The notes under the pieces were generated by a model that did not search any database, had not been told where the DNA came from, and saw nothing but the letters and a program-made list of their open reading frames with translations. Of a DNA stretch of 16,881 nucleotides, positions 1-6,844 are shown piece after piece (within the stretch, counting starts at the first letter, position 1; each line of letters opens with the position of its first letter). The DNA is taken from contig NHEI02000038.1 of NCBI GenBank assembly GCA_002171575.2, positions 5,740 to 22,620 of the forward strand, in the 5' to 3' direction. A program made the translations under genes and the position numbers. Source of the DNA: Flavobacteriaceae bacterium TMED81 (GTDB lineage: Bacteria; Bacteroidota; Bacteroidia; Flavobacteriales; Flavobacteriaceae).

Positions 1-273
1 TTACCGCAGCGATTGGATATGGTTTTGAGTTATTTTTTTGTCTCTCCAAATATGCATAAAACCCACCATCACTATGTACTTCCCTATACCGATTCAAACT
101 ATGGAAATATCTTTTCCATTTGGGATCGATTGCTGGGGACTTATATGTATCTCGCACCTGAGAAAATCATTTATGGCGTTGATGTGTTCCCAGATGAAAA
201 CGAAAATAGTTCAATAAAAAGTTTGTTGAAGCAGCCATTTCAGCCCTACAGAAAGCCCACTACGGGTAGATGA
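1..273 (+). CDS. Sterol desaturase / fatty acid hydroxylase family protein, C-terminal part (5' end outside window)
   Basis: The reading frame is already open at base 1 and ends with TGA at 271-273, so about 90 C-terminal residues are visible. They carry the last histidine cluster of the membrane-bound di-iron fatty acid hydroxylase superfamily (HKTHHHY), followed by the family's usual tail, a tyrosine-glycine-asparagine (SNYGN) and then IWDRLLGTY. Known members are integral membrane oxygenases that hydroxylate or desaturate sterols, carotenoids or fatty acids using histidine-bound iron; the substrate of this one cannot be read from the tail. The earlier histidine boxes and the membrane segments lie outside the window. 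The 3' end overlaps the opposite-strand muramidase gene by 14 bp, tail to tail. Family assignment is firm and the specific function unknown. Confidence 0.85.
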   Translation, partial: LPQRLDMVLSYFFVSPNMHKTHHHYVLPYTDSNYGNIFSIWDRLLGTYMYLAPEKIIYGVDVFPDENENSSIKSLLKQPFQPYRKPTTGR

Positions 274-1429
274 GATACCACTTTCTGATTTTTAAAAAGT
301 CTTGAATATCTGATTGCCAACTGTCTCTGATCTCAGAGGCACTCATGCCTTTTTCAATTTGCAATTGTAAAGACGTTGTACCAGCATGACGCCTAAACCC
401 TGGATTCAAGAAAAACTGTTCGGGCTCATGACTATTTACATATGCTTGTATCATCCAATCGATATTGACACGATCCAACTTTGGATGATTTTTCAAGTCA
501 AGCCCATAGCATTCTTTTTCTTTTTCCTTTGGATTTGAAGCACCTGACTTGGGTGTGGGAGTGTAGCGATGAGTAAAATGATTTGCATCTAAAAATGAAG
601 CACCAAATTGCTGAAAGGGGTGAGAGGTTCCACGACCTGCATTGACAGGAGTTCCTTCAAACAGACCCAAACTCGGATACAGCATCACCGACTGCGCATT
701 GGGTAGGTTTGGTGAGGGTCGGATGGGTAACTCATAGGGAGTTTGATGTGTATAATTCGCGATGGGGATTATCTGTAAGGACAGCTTATTTTTGGTATCA
801 AGCCACCCTTCTCCAACCAGCATTTTGGCATATTCGCCAATTGTCATTCCATACACGAGTGGAATGGGAACTTTACCCAAAAAACTTTGGTTTTCCTCTT
901 CCATCATGGGACCGTCCACATAATGCGCATTTGGATTGGGTCGATCTAATACAATTACAGGAACCTTCGCATCTGCACACGCCTCCATGACCAAGTGAAG
1001 GGTGGATAGATAGGTAAAGAATCGTACACCCACATCTTGAATATCAAACACAAGGATATCGATATCTGTAAGCTGTTCTACGGTTGGTTTGCGGTATTTT
1101 CCGTGTAGCGAAACAATCGGAATTCCAGTTTTAGAGTCGATTTTATCTACAATAGATGCACCAGCATCTTCTTTTCCTCGAAACCCATGCTCGGGCGCAA
1201 ACACTTTGCTAATGTTGACTCCCTGACTTCGTAAATGATCTACCAAATGAATGCGCTTGTCATTCGATAGAACCTGACTGCTCTGATTCCCAACGACTGC
1301 GACATTCATATCGACCAAAAGGGGAAGATACTCCTGCGTTTGGTATGCGCCTGGTTGGACTTGCGCAAAAAGGGGCATGCTACAAACCACAAAGACAAAA
1401 AAAGCGGTATTTTTGAGTAAAGCTATCAC
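260..1429 (-). CDS. namZ: DUF1343 / NamZ-type exo-beta-N-acetylmuramidase, exported
   Basis: This 389-residue protein matches the DUF1343 family throughout. Visible landmarks are VGNQSS (46-51), FAPEHGFRG (77-85), the DIQDVGVRFFTYLSTL segment (129-144), LDRPNPN (161-167) and the FEGT...GRGTSHPF block (257-272). The characterised family member NamZ (glycoside hydrolase family 171) removes N-acetylmuramic acid from the non-reducing end of peptidoglycan fragments, in cell-wall turnover and recovery. Residues 1-22 look like a Sec signal peptide ending in FAQ, with no good lipobox, so the product is probably periplasmic or exported. The start is a GTG at 1427-1429: the frame is closed by a stop at 1445-1447, no ATG lies between, and the first internal Met (18) would destroy the signal peptide. 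The gene is head to head with the permease gene, 3 bp apart, and overlaps the desaturase gene at its 3' end. The activity is inferred from the family. Confidence 0.88.
   Translation of the reverse strand: MIALLKNTAFFVFVVCSMPLFAQVQPGAYQTQEYLPLLVDMNVAVVGNQSSQVLSNDKRIHLVDHLRSQGVNISKVFAPEHGFRGKEDAGASIVDKIDSKTGIPIVSLHGKYRKPTVEQLTDIDILVFDIQDVGVRFFTYLSTLHLVMEACADAKVPVIVLDRPNPNAHYVDGPMMEEENQSFLGKVPIPLVYGMTIGEYAKMLVGEGWLDTKNKLSLQIIPIANYTHQTPYELPIRPSPNLPNAQSVMLYPSLGLFEGTPVNAGRGTSHPFQQFGASFLDANHFTHRYTPTPKSGASNPKEKEKECYGLDLKNHPKLDRVNIDWMIQAYVNSHEPEQFFLNPGFRRHAGTTSLQLQIEKGMSASEIRDSWQSDIQDFLKIRKWYLIYP
1408..1415 (+). promoter_or_regulatory. Predicted -7 box (TATTTTTG) for the FtsX-like permease gene
   Basis: The sequence matches the Bacteroidota -7 consensus TAnnTTTG exactly and ends 17 bases before the TTG start at 1433. 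It lies inside the signal-peptide codons of the divergent muramidase gene. No clear -33 TTG/TTTG element is seen at the usual distance. Confidence 0.5.
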
Positions 1430-1432
1430 AGG

Positions 1433-2656
1433 TTGAAGATTAGTCTATTCATCGCCAAACGTATTTTCGGTTCGAAGTCCTATAAAAATAGTGTTTCGGC
1501 GCCAATTATTAAAATCGGAATCCTCGCCATATCCATTGGCTTGATCGCGATGCATATCGCCATTGGTACAGGAATCGGGTTTCAAAACAAAATCAAGGAC
1601 AAAATCAGTTCTTTTGAGGGCCATATTCGGGTATCTACCTATGAGAACAACTCCACAAACACCACCTTGGAGAGCATCGACCCCCAAATGATTCGCTCAG
1701 CGGCTGAAACCGAGCATATCGCTTTTGTAAATTCTGTAGCGTATGCATCAACCGTGTTTAAAACCGATAAGAATTTTGCGGGAGGTCTGTTGAAAGGTAT
1801 CGATAGTATATACCGATGGAACGCCTTTGAAGACTACCTTACTGATGGACGCTTACCAGAAATCGGATCGTCAATCAGTCGAGAGATTTTACTGTCCAAA
1901 CATATTTCCAGAACCTTGGGAGTAAAGACGGGAGACCGGGTATCGTCCTATTTTTTGTTTGAGGATCGTCTCCCAATCCGGAGGAGTTTTGTCGTTTCGG
2001 GACTCTACGATTCTGGCTTTCCAGATTTCGATCAGCGAATTGCCTTTGCAGACTTGCGACACGTTCAAAAAATATATCAATGGCCTTCTGATCATGTAGG
2101 GGCTTTTGAAATCACTCTGGAAAATTTTGATGATATCAATCTGTTTTCTGAGCAGATTTATGAAAAGGTGCCCGCTCCATACGATGTGCAGCATGTCAAA
2201 GAGCGTTACCCCGAAATTTTTAATTGGATTTCCCTTTTTGATACCAATATCGCCTTGATTATCATGATTATGATCATAGTGGGCGGGATCAATATGATTA
2301 CGGCTTTATTGGTTTTGATCTTCGAACGAACCCAAATGATTGGTTTACTTGGGGTATTGGGAATGAAACAATGGGCAACACAAAAAGTATTTTTGTACAA
2401 CGCTGCTTACCTTATTGGAATTGGGTTGTTTTGGGGCAATGTGTTGGGGCTTGGACTTCTTGCTATCCAACGCCAAACGGAGTGGATTTCACTTGATCCG
2501 ACTTCTTATTATGTGACGACCGTACCAATTGCTTTTGATCTGTCCATGATTCTAGCGATTAACATCGGAACCTTTGTGATTTGTGTATTGATGCTATTGA
2601 TTCCGTCATTTATCATTTCGAAAGTTACTCCAATTCGTGCATTGCGGAGGGTGTAA
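1433..2656 (+). CDS. FtsX-like ABC transporter permease (LolC/LolE/MacB superfamily)
   Basis: The 407-residue protein has the four-helix layout of type VII ABC permeases: a cytoplasmic start (FIAKRIFGSKSYKN), helix 1 at about 24-48, a periplasmic MacB-like core domain at about 50-265, then helices at about 271-295, 320-345 and 370-395. The cytoplasmic stretch ERTQMIGLLGVLGM (298-311) after helix 2 is the region that couples these permeases to their ATPase, and the PIRALRRV end is also typical. In Bacteroidota such proteins resemble LolC/LolE, which release lipoproteins from the inner membrane, but the substrate here is not known. No ATPase gene is adjacent, so its partner must be encoded elsewhere. 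The start is TTG at 1433-1435: the frame is closed by TAA at 1418-1420, no ATG or GTG lies between, and the N-terminus aligns with the family. The gene is divergent from the muramidase gene with 3 bp between start codons. Confidence 0.85.
   Translation: MKISLFIAKRIFGSKSYKNSVSAPIIKIGILAISIGLIAMHIAIGTGIGFQNKIKDKISSFEGHIRVSTYENNSTNTTLESIDPQMIRSAAETEHIAFVNSVAYASTVFKTDKNFAGGLLKGIDSIYRWNAFEDYLTDGRLPEIGSSISREILLSKHISRTLGVKTGDRVSSYFLFEDRLPIRRSFVVSGLYDSGFPDFDQRIAFADLRHVQKIYQWPSDHVGAFEITLENFDDINLFSEQIYEKVPAPYDVQHVKERYPEIFNWISLFDTNIALIIMIMIIVGGINMITALLVLIFERTQMIGLLGVLGMKQWATQKVFLYNAAYLIGIGLFWGNVLGLGLLAIQRQTEWISLDPTSYYVTTVPIAFDLSMILAINIGTFVICVLMLLIPSFIISKVTPIRALRRV
1456..1463 (-). promoter_or_regulatory. 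Predicted -7 box (TACGTTTG) for the DUF1343/NamZ gene
   Basis: Read on the minus strand this is TACGTTTG, an exact match to TAnnTTTG, 26 bases upstream of the GTG start at 1429. It lies within codons 8-11 of the opposite-strand permease gene. A -33 element is not evident. Confidence 0.45.
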
Positions 2657-2706
2657 ATCCAACAAATTTCATCTGTGTGTAGGCAATATATATCTGCGCG
2701 ATACAG

Positions 2707-2714
2707 TACATTTG
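2707..2714 (+). promoter_or_regulatory. Predicted -7 box (TACATTTG) for the cysteine synthase-like gene
   Basis: This exact match to the Bacteroidota -7 consensus lies in the 62-bp gap between the permease gene and the PLP enzyme gene. Only four bases separate it from the ATG at 2719, so the transcript would start at or within a few bases of the start codon. No -33 TTG motif is visible at the expected spacing. Confidence 0.55.
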
Positions 2715-2718
2715 TAGC

Positions 2719-3699
2719 ATGAAATACGCAAACAATATACTGGATACCATAGGGAATACGCCTTTGATCAAGCTCAATTCAATCGCAAAAGAAGTTGACG
2801 CTTTGGTTTTGGCAAAGGTGGAATACTTTAATCCTGGAAACTCTGTCAAAGACCGTATGGCACTCAAAATGATTGAAGATGCCGAGGCAGATGGCCGACT
2901 CAAACCAGGCGGAACGATTGTAGAAGGAACTTCTGGTAATACGGGAATGGGTTTAGCACTTGCTGCCATTGTCAAGGGGTATAAATTGATTTGCGTATCG
3001 AATGACAAGCAGTCCCCAACCAAATTTGACGTGCTTCGTGCTGTGGGTGCTGAGGTAGTTGTTTGTCCAACCGATGTACCAGCCGATGACCCACGTTCTT
3101 ATTATTCGACTTCGAAGCGTATCGCCGAGGAAACACCCAATGCTTGGTATGTCAACCAATATGATAACCCCTCCAATGCGGTTGCTCACTATGAGCAGAC
3201 CGGTCCCGAAATTTGGGAACAAACCGATGGTAAAATCACTCATTTTGTCGTTGGGGTAGGCACTGGCGGAACTATATCTGGCGTATCCAAATACCTCAAG
3301 GAGAAAAACCCAGCAATCAAAGTATGGGGAATTGATACGTATGGTTCGGTTTTTAAAAAATACCATGAAACGGGAGTTTTTGATGAAAATGAGATTTACC
3401 CGTACGTGACGGAAGGCATCGGGGAAGATATTCTCCCAGAAAACGTTGACTTCGACCTGATTGATGCTTTTGAAAAAGTCACTGATAAAGACGCTGCCGT
3501 TTACACGCGAAAATTGGCTCGGGAAGAAGGGATTTTTGCAGGAAACTCTTGTGGTGCTGCGATAAAGGGGATGTTGCAACTCAAAGCTCACTTTGGTCCT
3601 GACGATGTCGTGGTGGTATTGCTACACGATTCAGGAAGTCGTTATGTCACCAAAATCTACAATGACGACTGGATGCGTGAAAAAGGGTTTTTGGAGTAG
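2719..3699 (+). CDS. PLP-dependent cysteine synthase / cystathionine beta-synthase family enzyme
   Basis: The 326-residue protein is a complete fold-type II PLP enzyme. The Schiff-base lysine is K44 in NPGNSVKDR, the substrate loop is TSGNTG (71-76), the phosphate-binding loop is GVGTGGT (179-185), and the serine facing the PLP ring nitrogen is S277 in GNSCGAA. Both O-acetylserine sulfhydrylases (cysteine from O-acetylserine and sulfide) and cystathionine beta-synthases (cystathionine from serine and homocysteine) share this core. Details such as EYFNPGNSVKDR, MIEDAEADG, EGIGEDILP and the HDSGSRYVTKIYNDDWM tail look closer to the cystathionine beta-synthase core. The N-terminal haem region and C-terminal CBS (Bateman) domains of the animal enzyme are absent. 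The reaction is therefore left open. The gene is monocistronic by layout: its own promoter box lies just upstream and a convergent gene begins 11 bp after the stop. Confidence 0.9.
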   Translation: MKYANNILDTIGNTPLIKLNSIAKEVDALVLAKVEYFNPGNSVKDRMALKMIEDAEADGRLKPGGTIVEGTSGNTGMGLALAAIVKGYKLICVSNDKQSPTKFDVLRAVGAEVVVCPTDVPADDPRSYYSTSKRIAEETPNAWYVNQYDNPSNAVAHYEQTGPEIWEQTDGKITHFVVGVGTGGTISGVSKYLKEKNPAIKVWGIDTYGSVFKKYHETGVFDENEIYPYVTEGIGEDILPENVDFDLIDAFEKVTDKDAAVYTRKLAREEGIFAGNSCGAAIKGMLQLKAHFGPDDVVVVLLHDSGSRYVTKIYNDDWMREKGFLE

Positions 3700-3710
3700 T
3701 TCTGCAAGCA

Positions 3711-4574
3711 CTATTCTAGCTCCACCACATCCACTTTTACAGCAAGTTTAATGGGTCGGATTTGGTATCCCATTCTTTCACTGACGACATCGATAAAAGC
3801 AGCGCCAAAAAAGATAATTTGCGAGGTGTAGTACACCCATAGCATCAGAATTGCCAACACACTCGCCGAACCGAAAATACTATCGATGTGCATGGTGGTC
3901 AGGATATATCCAATGATGGTTTTTCCAATCGAAAACAAAAATGCTGTAAACACACCACCTAAAACGGCTGGCTTCCAGTGTACGATGGCGTCACTCAAGA
4001 TGCTAAACATCAAGGTGAAAATGGTGCCCAATACAACAAATGAAACGACCAATTCATACCCATAGGTAAACGAATAGTTGCTGCTCAAACGATCGCTGTA
4101 CTCCAATAAATAACTGCTGACACTTGTACTGACCAACACAAAAAAGACAAGCCCGATAAGCAGGGTAAACGATATGAATTGCTTGAACAGATAATTCTGA
4201 ACCTCTCGCTTTCGCTTGACTTTAATTCTCCATATCCGGTTAAAAAAGTGGTGAAGTTGACGAAGCATAGCGGAGGAGGACAATCCGAGGATCAAAAATC
4301 CAATGCTGGTCGCCAAAGCACTGTTTTGATGAACCTTCCGATGGCTCACAATTTCTTGAATTTGTTTGGATGCGTCTGCCCCTAGGGTATCGCTGAATTT
4401 TGCGTAGATTTCGTCTGAAACCTCTTTCTCTCCAAAAAAATAACCCAAAACAACAGTGATGATGATAATCATGGGTAAAAGCGAAAACACGGCATAATAG
4501 GCGAGGGCAGCACCATTTTGAAAGGGGTTGCTCCTAAAGAAAATAGCAAATGTATTTTGCAGAAAAGAAATCAT
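3711..4574 (-). CDS. YihY/BrkB family integral membrane protein
   Basis: From the chosen ATG the protein has 287 residues and about six membrane helices (roughly 22-46, 86-106, 131-155, 172-195, 201-225 and 234-260). It carries the family hallmarks AALAYYAVFSLLP (22-34) near the start, a HHFFNRIWR segment (108-116), and a SIFGSAS...LMLWVYYTSQIIFFGAAF ending (232-260). BrkB/YihY proteins are widespread in bacteria; the old labels 'virulence factor' and 'ribonuclease BN' are misleading, and the real role is not established. I prefer the ATG at 4572-4574 because the N-terminus then lines up with the family and clears the upstream gene by 31 bp. An ATG at 4629-4631 and a TTG at 4647-4649 are in frame and would overlap that gene. 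It follows the DUF1622 gene in the same direction and probably shares its transcript. Confidence 0.85.
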   Translation of the reverse strand: MISFLQNTFAIFFRSNPFQNGAALAYYAVFSLLPMIIIITVVLGYFFGEKEVSDEIYAKFSDTLGADASKQIQEIVSHRKVHQNSALATSIGFLILGLSSSAMLRQLHHFFNRIWRIKVKRKREVQNYLFKQFISFTLLIGLVFFVLVSTSVSSYLLEYSDRLSSNYSFTYGYELVVSFVVLGTIFTLMFSILSDAIVHWKPAVLGGVFTAFLFSIGKTIIGYILTTMHIDSIFGSASVLAILMLWVYYTSQIIFFGAAFIDVVSERMGYQIRPIKLAVKVDVVELE

Positions 4575-4605
4575 TGCGAAGTAAAAGTAGTCATAAGTCG
4601 AGAAT

Positions 4606-4953
4606 CTATTGCAACACTTTTCTTGAATCATGTTGCTCCTCTTTGTCAATTTCTTTAGACAAAAAATGATTTAAAAGGGTTCTGATTACTGCTATTGCAG
4701 CGAGTTTACCAATGGTGTCCCAATTGGGTGAAACAGCCGTTCCAAGGATGTCAGCACCAAGCTGGAACTCCAGTGCTAGCATCAGATATCTTGCCAAAGT
4801 TAATCGAACTTTTGAAAAGTTGATTTCCGATTTGAACAACCCTAGTAAGTATATACGAATTGATAGGATACAGCCAACGCAAACGAGCAAGGCTCCAATG
4901 GTTTCAATAATCAGTTTGCACGTATTTACCCAGTGTATAACAAGATGATCCAT
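4606..4953 (-). CDS. DUF1622 family small membrane protein
   Basis: This 115-residue protein has the DUF1622 signature: a hydrophobic helix at about 14-38, then LARYLMLALEFQLGADIL (53-70), followed by WDTIGKLAAIAVIRTLLNHFLSKEI (78-102) and a short charged tail. It is predicted to be an inner-membrane protein with two or three helices. No function is known for the family. The ATG at 4951-4953 is chosen because it starts the family-like segment directly; another in-frame ATG at 4984-4986 would add 11 residues and cannot be excluded. The gene lies just upstream of the YihY/BrkB gene on the same strand, which suggests co-expression. No good TAnnTTTG box was found upstream. Confidence 0.8.
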   Translation of the reverse strand: MDHLVIHWVNTCKLIIETIGALLVCVGCILSIRIYLLGLFKSEINFSKVRLTLARYLMLALEFQLGADILGTAVSPNWDTIGKLAAIAVIRTLLNHFLSKEIDKEEQHDSRKVLQ

Positions 4954-5005
4954 AATGATAAGATTTGGAAAATAATTATGAACCATAAGATAATAAAAGA
5001 CAGAA

Positions 5006-5024
5006 ACAATCTTTTAGCGATTGT
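5006..5024 (-). terminator. Possible weak terminator of the fad operon
   Basis: On the minus strand, 13 bases after the fadE stop codon, ACAATC and GATTGT can pair around a 7-base loop and are followed by a pyrimidine-rich run (TTCTGTCTTTT). The stem is only six pairs and mostly A-T, so this is a tentative call. Confidence 0.3.
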
Positions 5025-5037
5025 CAATCTATGGCAA

Positions 5038-6840
5038 TCAGAAACAATATTGATTCTCTGCAATCACTTTATCGGCGACTTGATGGCGTAAGCCAATCAC
5101 ATTTGGATGATTGACATATTTTGTAAATCGCTTTAGACCCATGAGAAGCATTTTTTGCTCATCTCCTTCAGCAGAAGAAATAATCGCTTCTTTCCCTTTG
5201 GATTGTATTTTCTCAACGGATTGAAAAAGATAGAGTTTTGTCATGGCCAATTGCATACCTTGTGTGTCTAGCCCATATCGTTTGATATTCTTTTCCGTTC
5301 GAAGTATGGCCGATTCCACCAGATAGATTTCAATCAAGATATCAGAGACAGCCAACAAAAGCTGCTGATGTTTCTCGAGGTCGGTTCCATATTTTTGGAC
5401 ACCAGCACCTGCGATCATCAAAAATACCTTTTTCAGGTTTTTGAGAATTGATTTTTCCTCGCTCAAGGGTTCTGTAAAATCTGGAACGTCGAATGATGGC
5501 ACGCCCAAAAGTTCCTCCCCAACGGCAGTTGCAGGACCAATCAAATCAAGGTGACCTTTCATGGCTTTTTTGATCAGCATGCCAACAGTGAGCATCCGAT
5601 TGATTTCATTTGTTCCCTCATAGATTCGAGAAATCCGAGCATCTCGCCACGCTGACTCCATGGGCATATCCGCAGAATAACCCATACCTCCAAAAATCTG
5701 AACGCCTTCGTCTGTACAGTCTTGGGTGTGTTCCGACACAGCCACCTTTAAAATGGAACATTCGATTACATACTCTTCTACTCCTTTCAGCTCTGCTTCT
5801 TGATGGCTTATTCCTGACTCGGATCGGATAGCTATTCGATCTTCGATGTCTTTGGCCGCACGGTAACAACCCGACTCACCCACGTAACAATTTGTAGCCA
5901 TATTGGCAATTTTTTGTTTGATTGCCCCAAACTGACTAATCGGTGTTTTGAACTGGATTCTCTCGTTTGCATAACGGACGCTTTCGCTCACAGTACGTCG
6001 CTGGGCATCAATACAAGCAACAGCAAGTTTAATACGACCCACATTCAGTGCGTTCATTGCGATTTTAAAACCATTGCCACGTTCAGAAAGCATATTTTCG
6101 ACGGGTACCTTGGTTTCACTGAAAAAGACCTGTCTGGTTGATGAAGCATGAATCCCCAATTTATGTTCTTCTTCGCCCATGCTAATTCCATTTTCTGGGT
6201 CATTAGGAACGATAAATCCTGTGATATTTTTATCATCCTCGATCCGTGCAAATACAATCATTACACTGGCATATCCAGCATTTGAAATCCATATTTTTTG
6301 CCCACTGATTGTATAATGGGTGCCATCTTCAGAAAGTACAGCTTTGGTTTTTCCGCTATTTGCGTCCGATCCTGCCCCCGGTTCGGTAAGACAATAACAA
6401 CCAATCTCTTCTCCAGAAGCGAGCTTCGGGACATACTTTTGCTTTTGCTCTTCGGTTCCGTACAAAACGATGGGCATGATGCCAATCCCAGTATGGGCAC
6501 CGTAGGCAGTGGAAAGTGAGCCAGTTGCCCCTGAAAAGTAATCACAGACGAGCATGGTTGAGACAAACCCCATTTCAAGCCCTCCGTAGGCTTCAGGAAC
6601 GCCAACGCCCAAAAAGCCAAGTTCTCCAGCTTTGCGCATCAGCTCAAATGTGAAGTCGTAGTCTTTTTGCTCAAAACGATGTTTATTGGGCCAGACTTCT
6701 CGATCGATAAATTCCTTTGCGGCATCTCGCATCATCTGTTGTTCTTCGCTAAAATCTTCAGGTGTAAAGACGTTTTCTGCGTGCGTTTCTTGCAATAAAA
6801 AAGCACCTCCGCGCGTGCGTACGATTTCTTTTGTTTCCAT
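5038..6840 (-). CDS. fadE: Acyl-CoA dehydrogenase (FadE, VLCAD-like)
   Basis: The 600-residue flavoprotein catalyses the first step of beta-oxidation, acyl-CoA to trans-2-enoyl-CoA, passing electrons to electron-transfer flavoprotein. The acyl-CoA dehydrogenase domains run in order: N-terminal helical domain (about 30-145), middle barrel with the FAD-binding stretch CYCLTEPGAGSD (148-159) and WISNAGYA (184-191), and C-terminal helical domain with QIFGGMGY (381-388) and YEGTNEIN (407-414). E408 in the latter is the predicted catalytic base. About 180 extra residues follow, giving the length of the VLCAD / B. subtilis FadE type rather than the 380-residue short- and medium-chain type, so long-chain substrates are likely. 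It is the last gene of the operon, starting 4 bp after fadA ends. No ETF genes are in the window. Confidence 0.93.
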   Translation of the reverse strand: METKEIVRTRGGAFLLQETHAENVFTPEDFSEEQQMMRDAAKEFIDREVWPNKHRFEQKDYDFTFELMRKAGELGFLGVGVPEAYGGLEMGFVSTMLVCDYFSGATGSLSTAYGAHTGIGIMPIVLYGTEEQKQKYVPKLASGEEIGCYCLTEPGAGSDANSGKTKAVLSEDGTHYTISGQKIWISNAGYASVMIVFARIEDDKNITGFIVPNDPENGISMGEEEHKLGIHASSTRQVFFSETKVPVENMLSERGNGFKIAMNALNVGRIKLAVACIDAQRRTVSESVRYANERIQFKTPISQFGAIKQKIANMATNCYVGESGCYRAAKDIEDRIAIRSESGISHQEAELKGVEEYVIECSILKVAVSEHTQDCTDEGVQIFGGMGYSADMPMESAWRDARISRIYEGTNEINRMLTVGMLIKKAMKGHLDLIGPATAVGEELLGVPSFDVPDFTEPLSEEKSILKNLKKVFLMIAGAGVQKYGTDLEKHQQLLLAVSDILIEIYLVESAILRTEKNIKRYGLDTQGMQLAMTKLYLFQSVEKIQSKGKEAIISSAEGDEQKMLLMGLKRFTKYVNHPNVIGLRHQVADKVIAENQYCF

Positions 6841-6844
6841 AATT

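Noticed and set aside
709..990. Plus-strand open frame of 93 codons inside the muramidase gene
   Set aside because: It is fully antisense to a well-supported gene, has no family resemblance and is the kind of open frame expected by chance.
1375..1380. GCATGC in the muramidase signal-peptide region as another MarR site
   Set aside because: Only the six-base core is shared with the palindrome; the flanks are not A+T-rich or symmetric.
2953..3591. Minus-strand open frame of 212 codons inside the PLP enzyme gene
   Set aside because: Although long, it is antisense to a clear enzyme with all catalytic motifs; its translation has no recognisable domain, and it is best explained by the codon bias of the true gene.
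3693..3723. Imperfect hairpin (GGAGTAG with CTAGCTCC) spanning both stop codons of the convergent PLP enzyme and BrkB genes
   Set aside because: It has a 16-base loop, one bulge and no T-run on either strand, and most of it is coding sequence.
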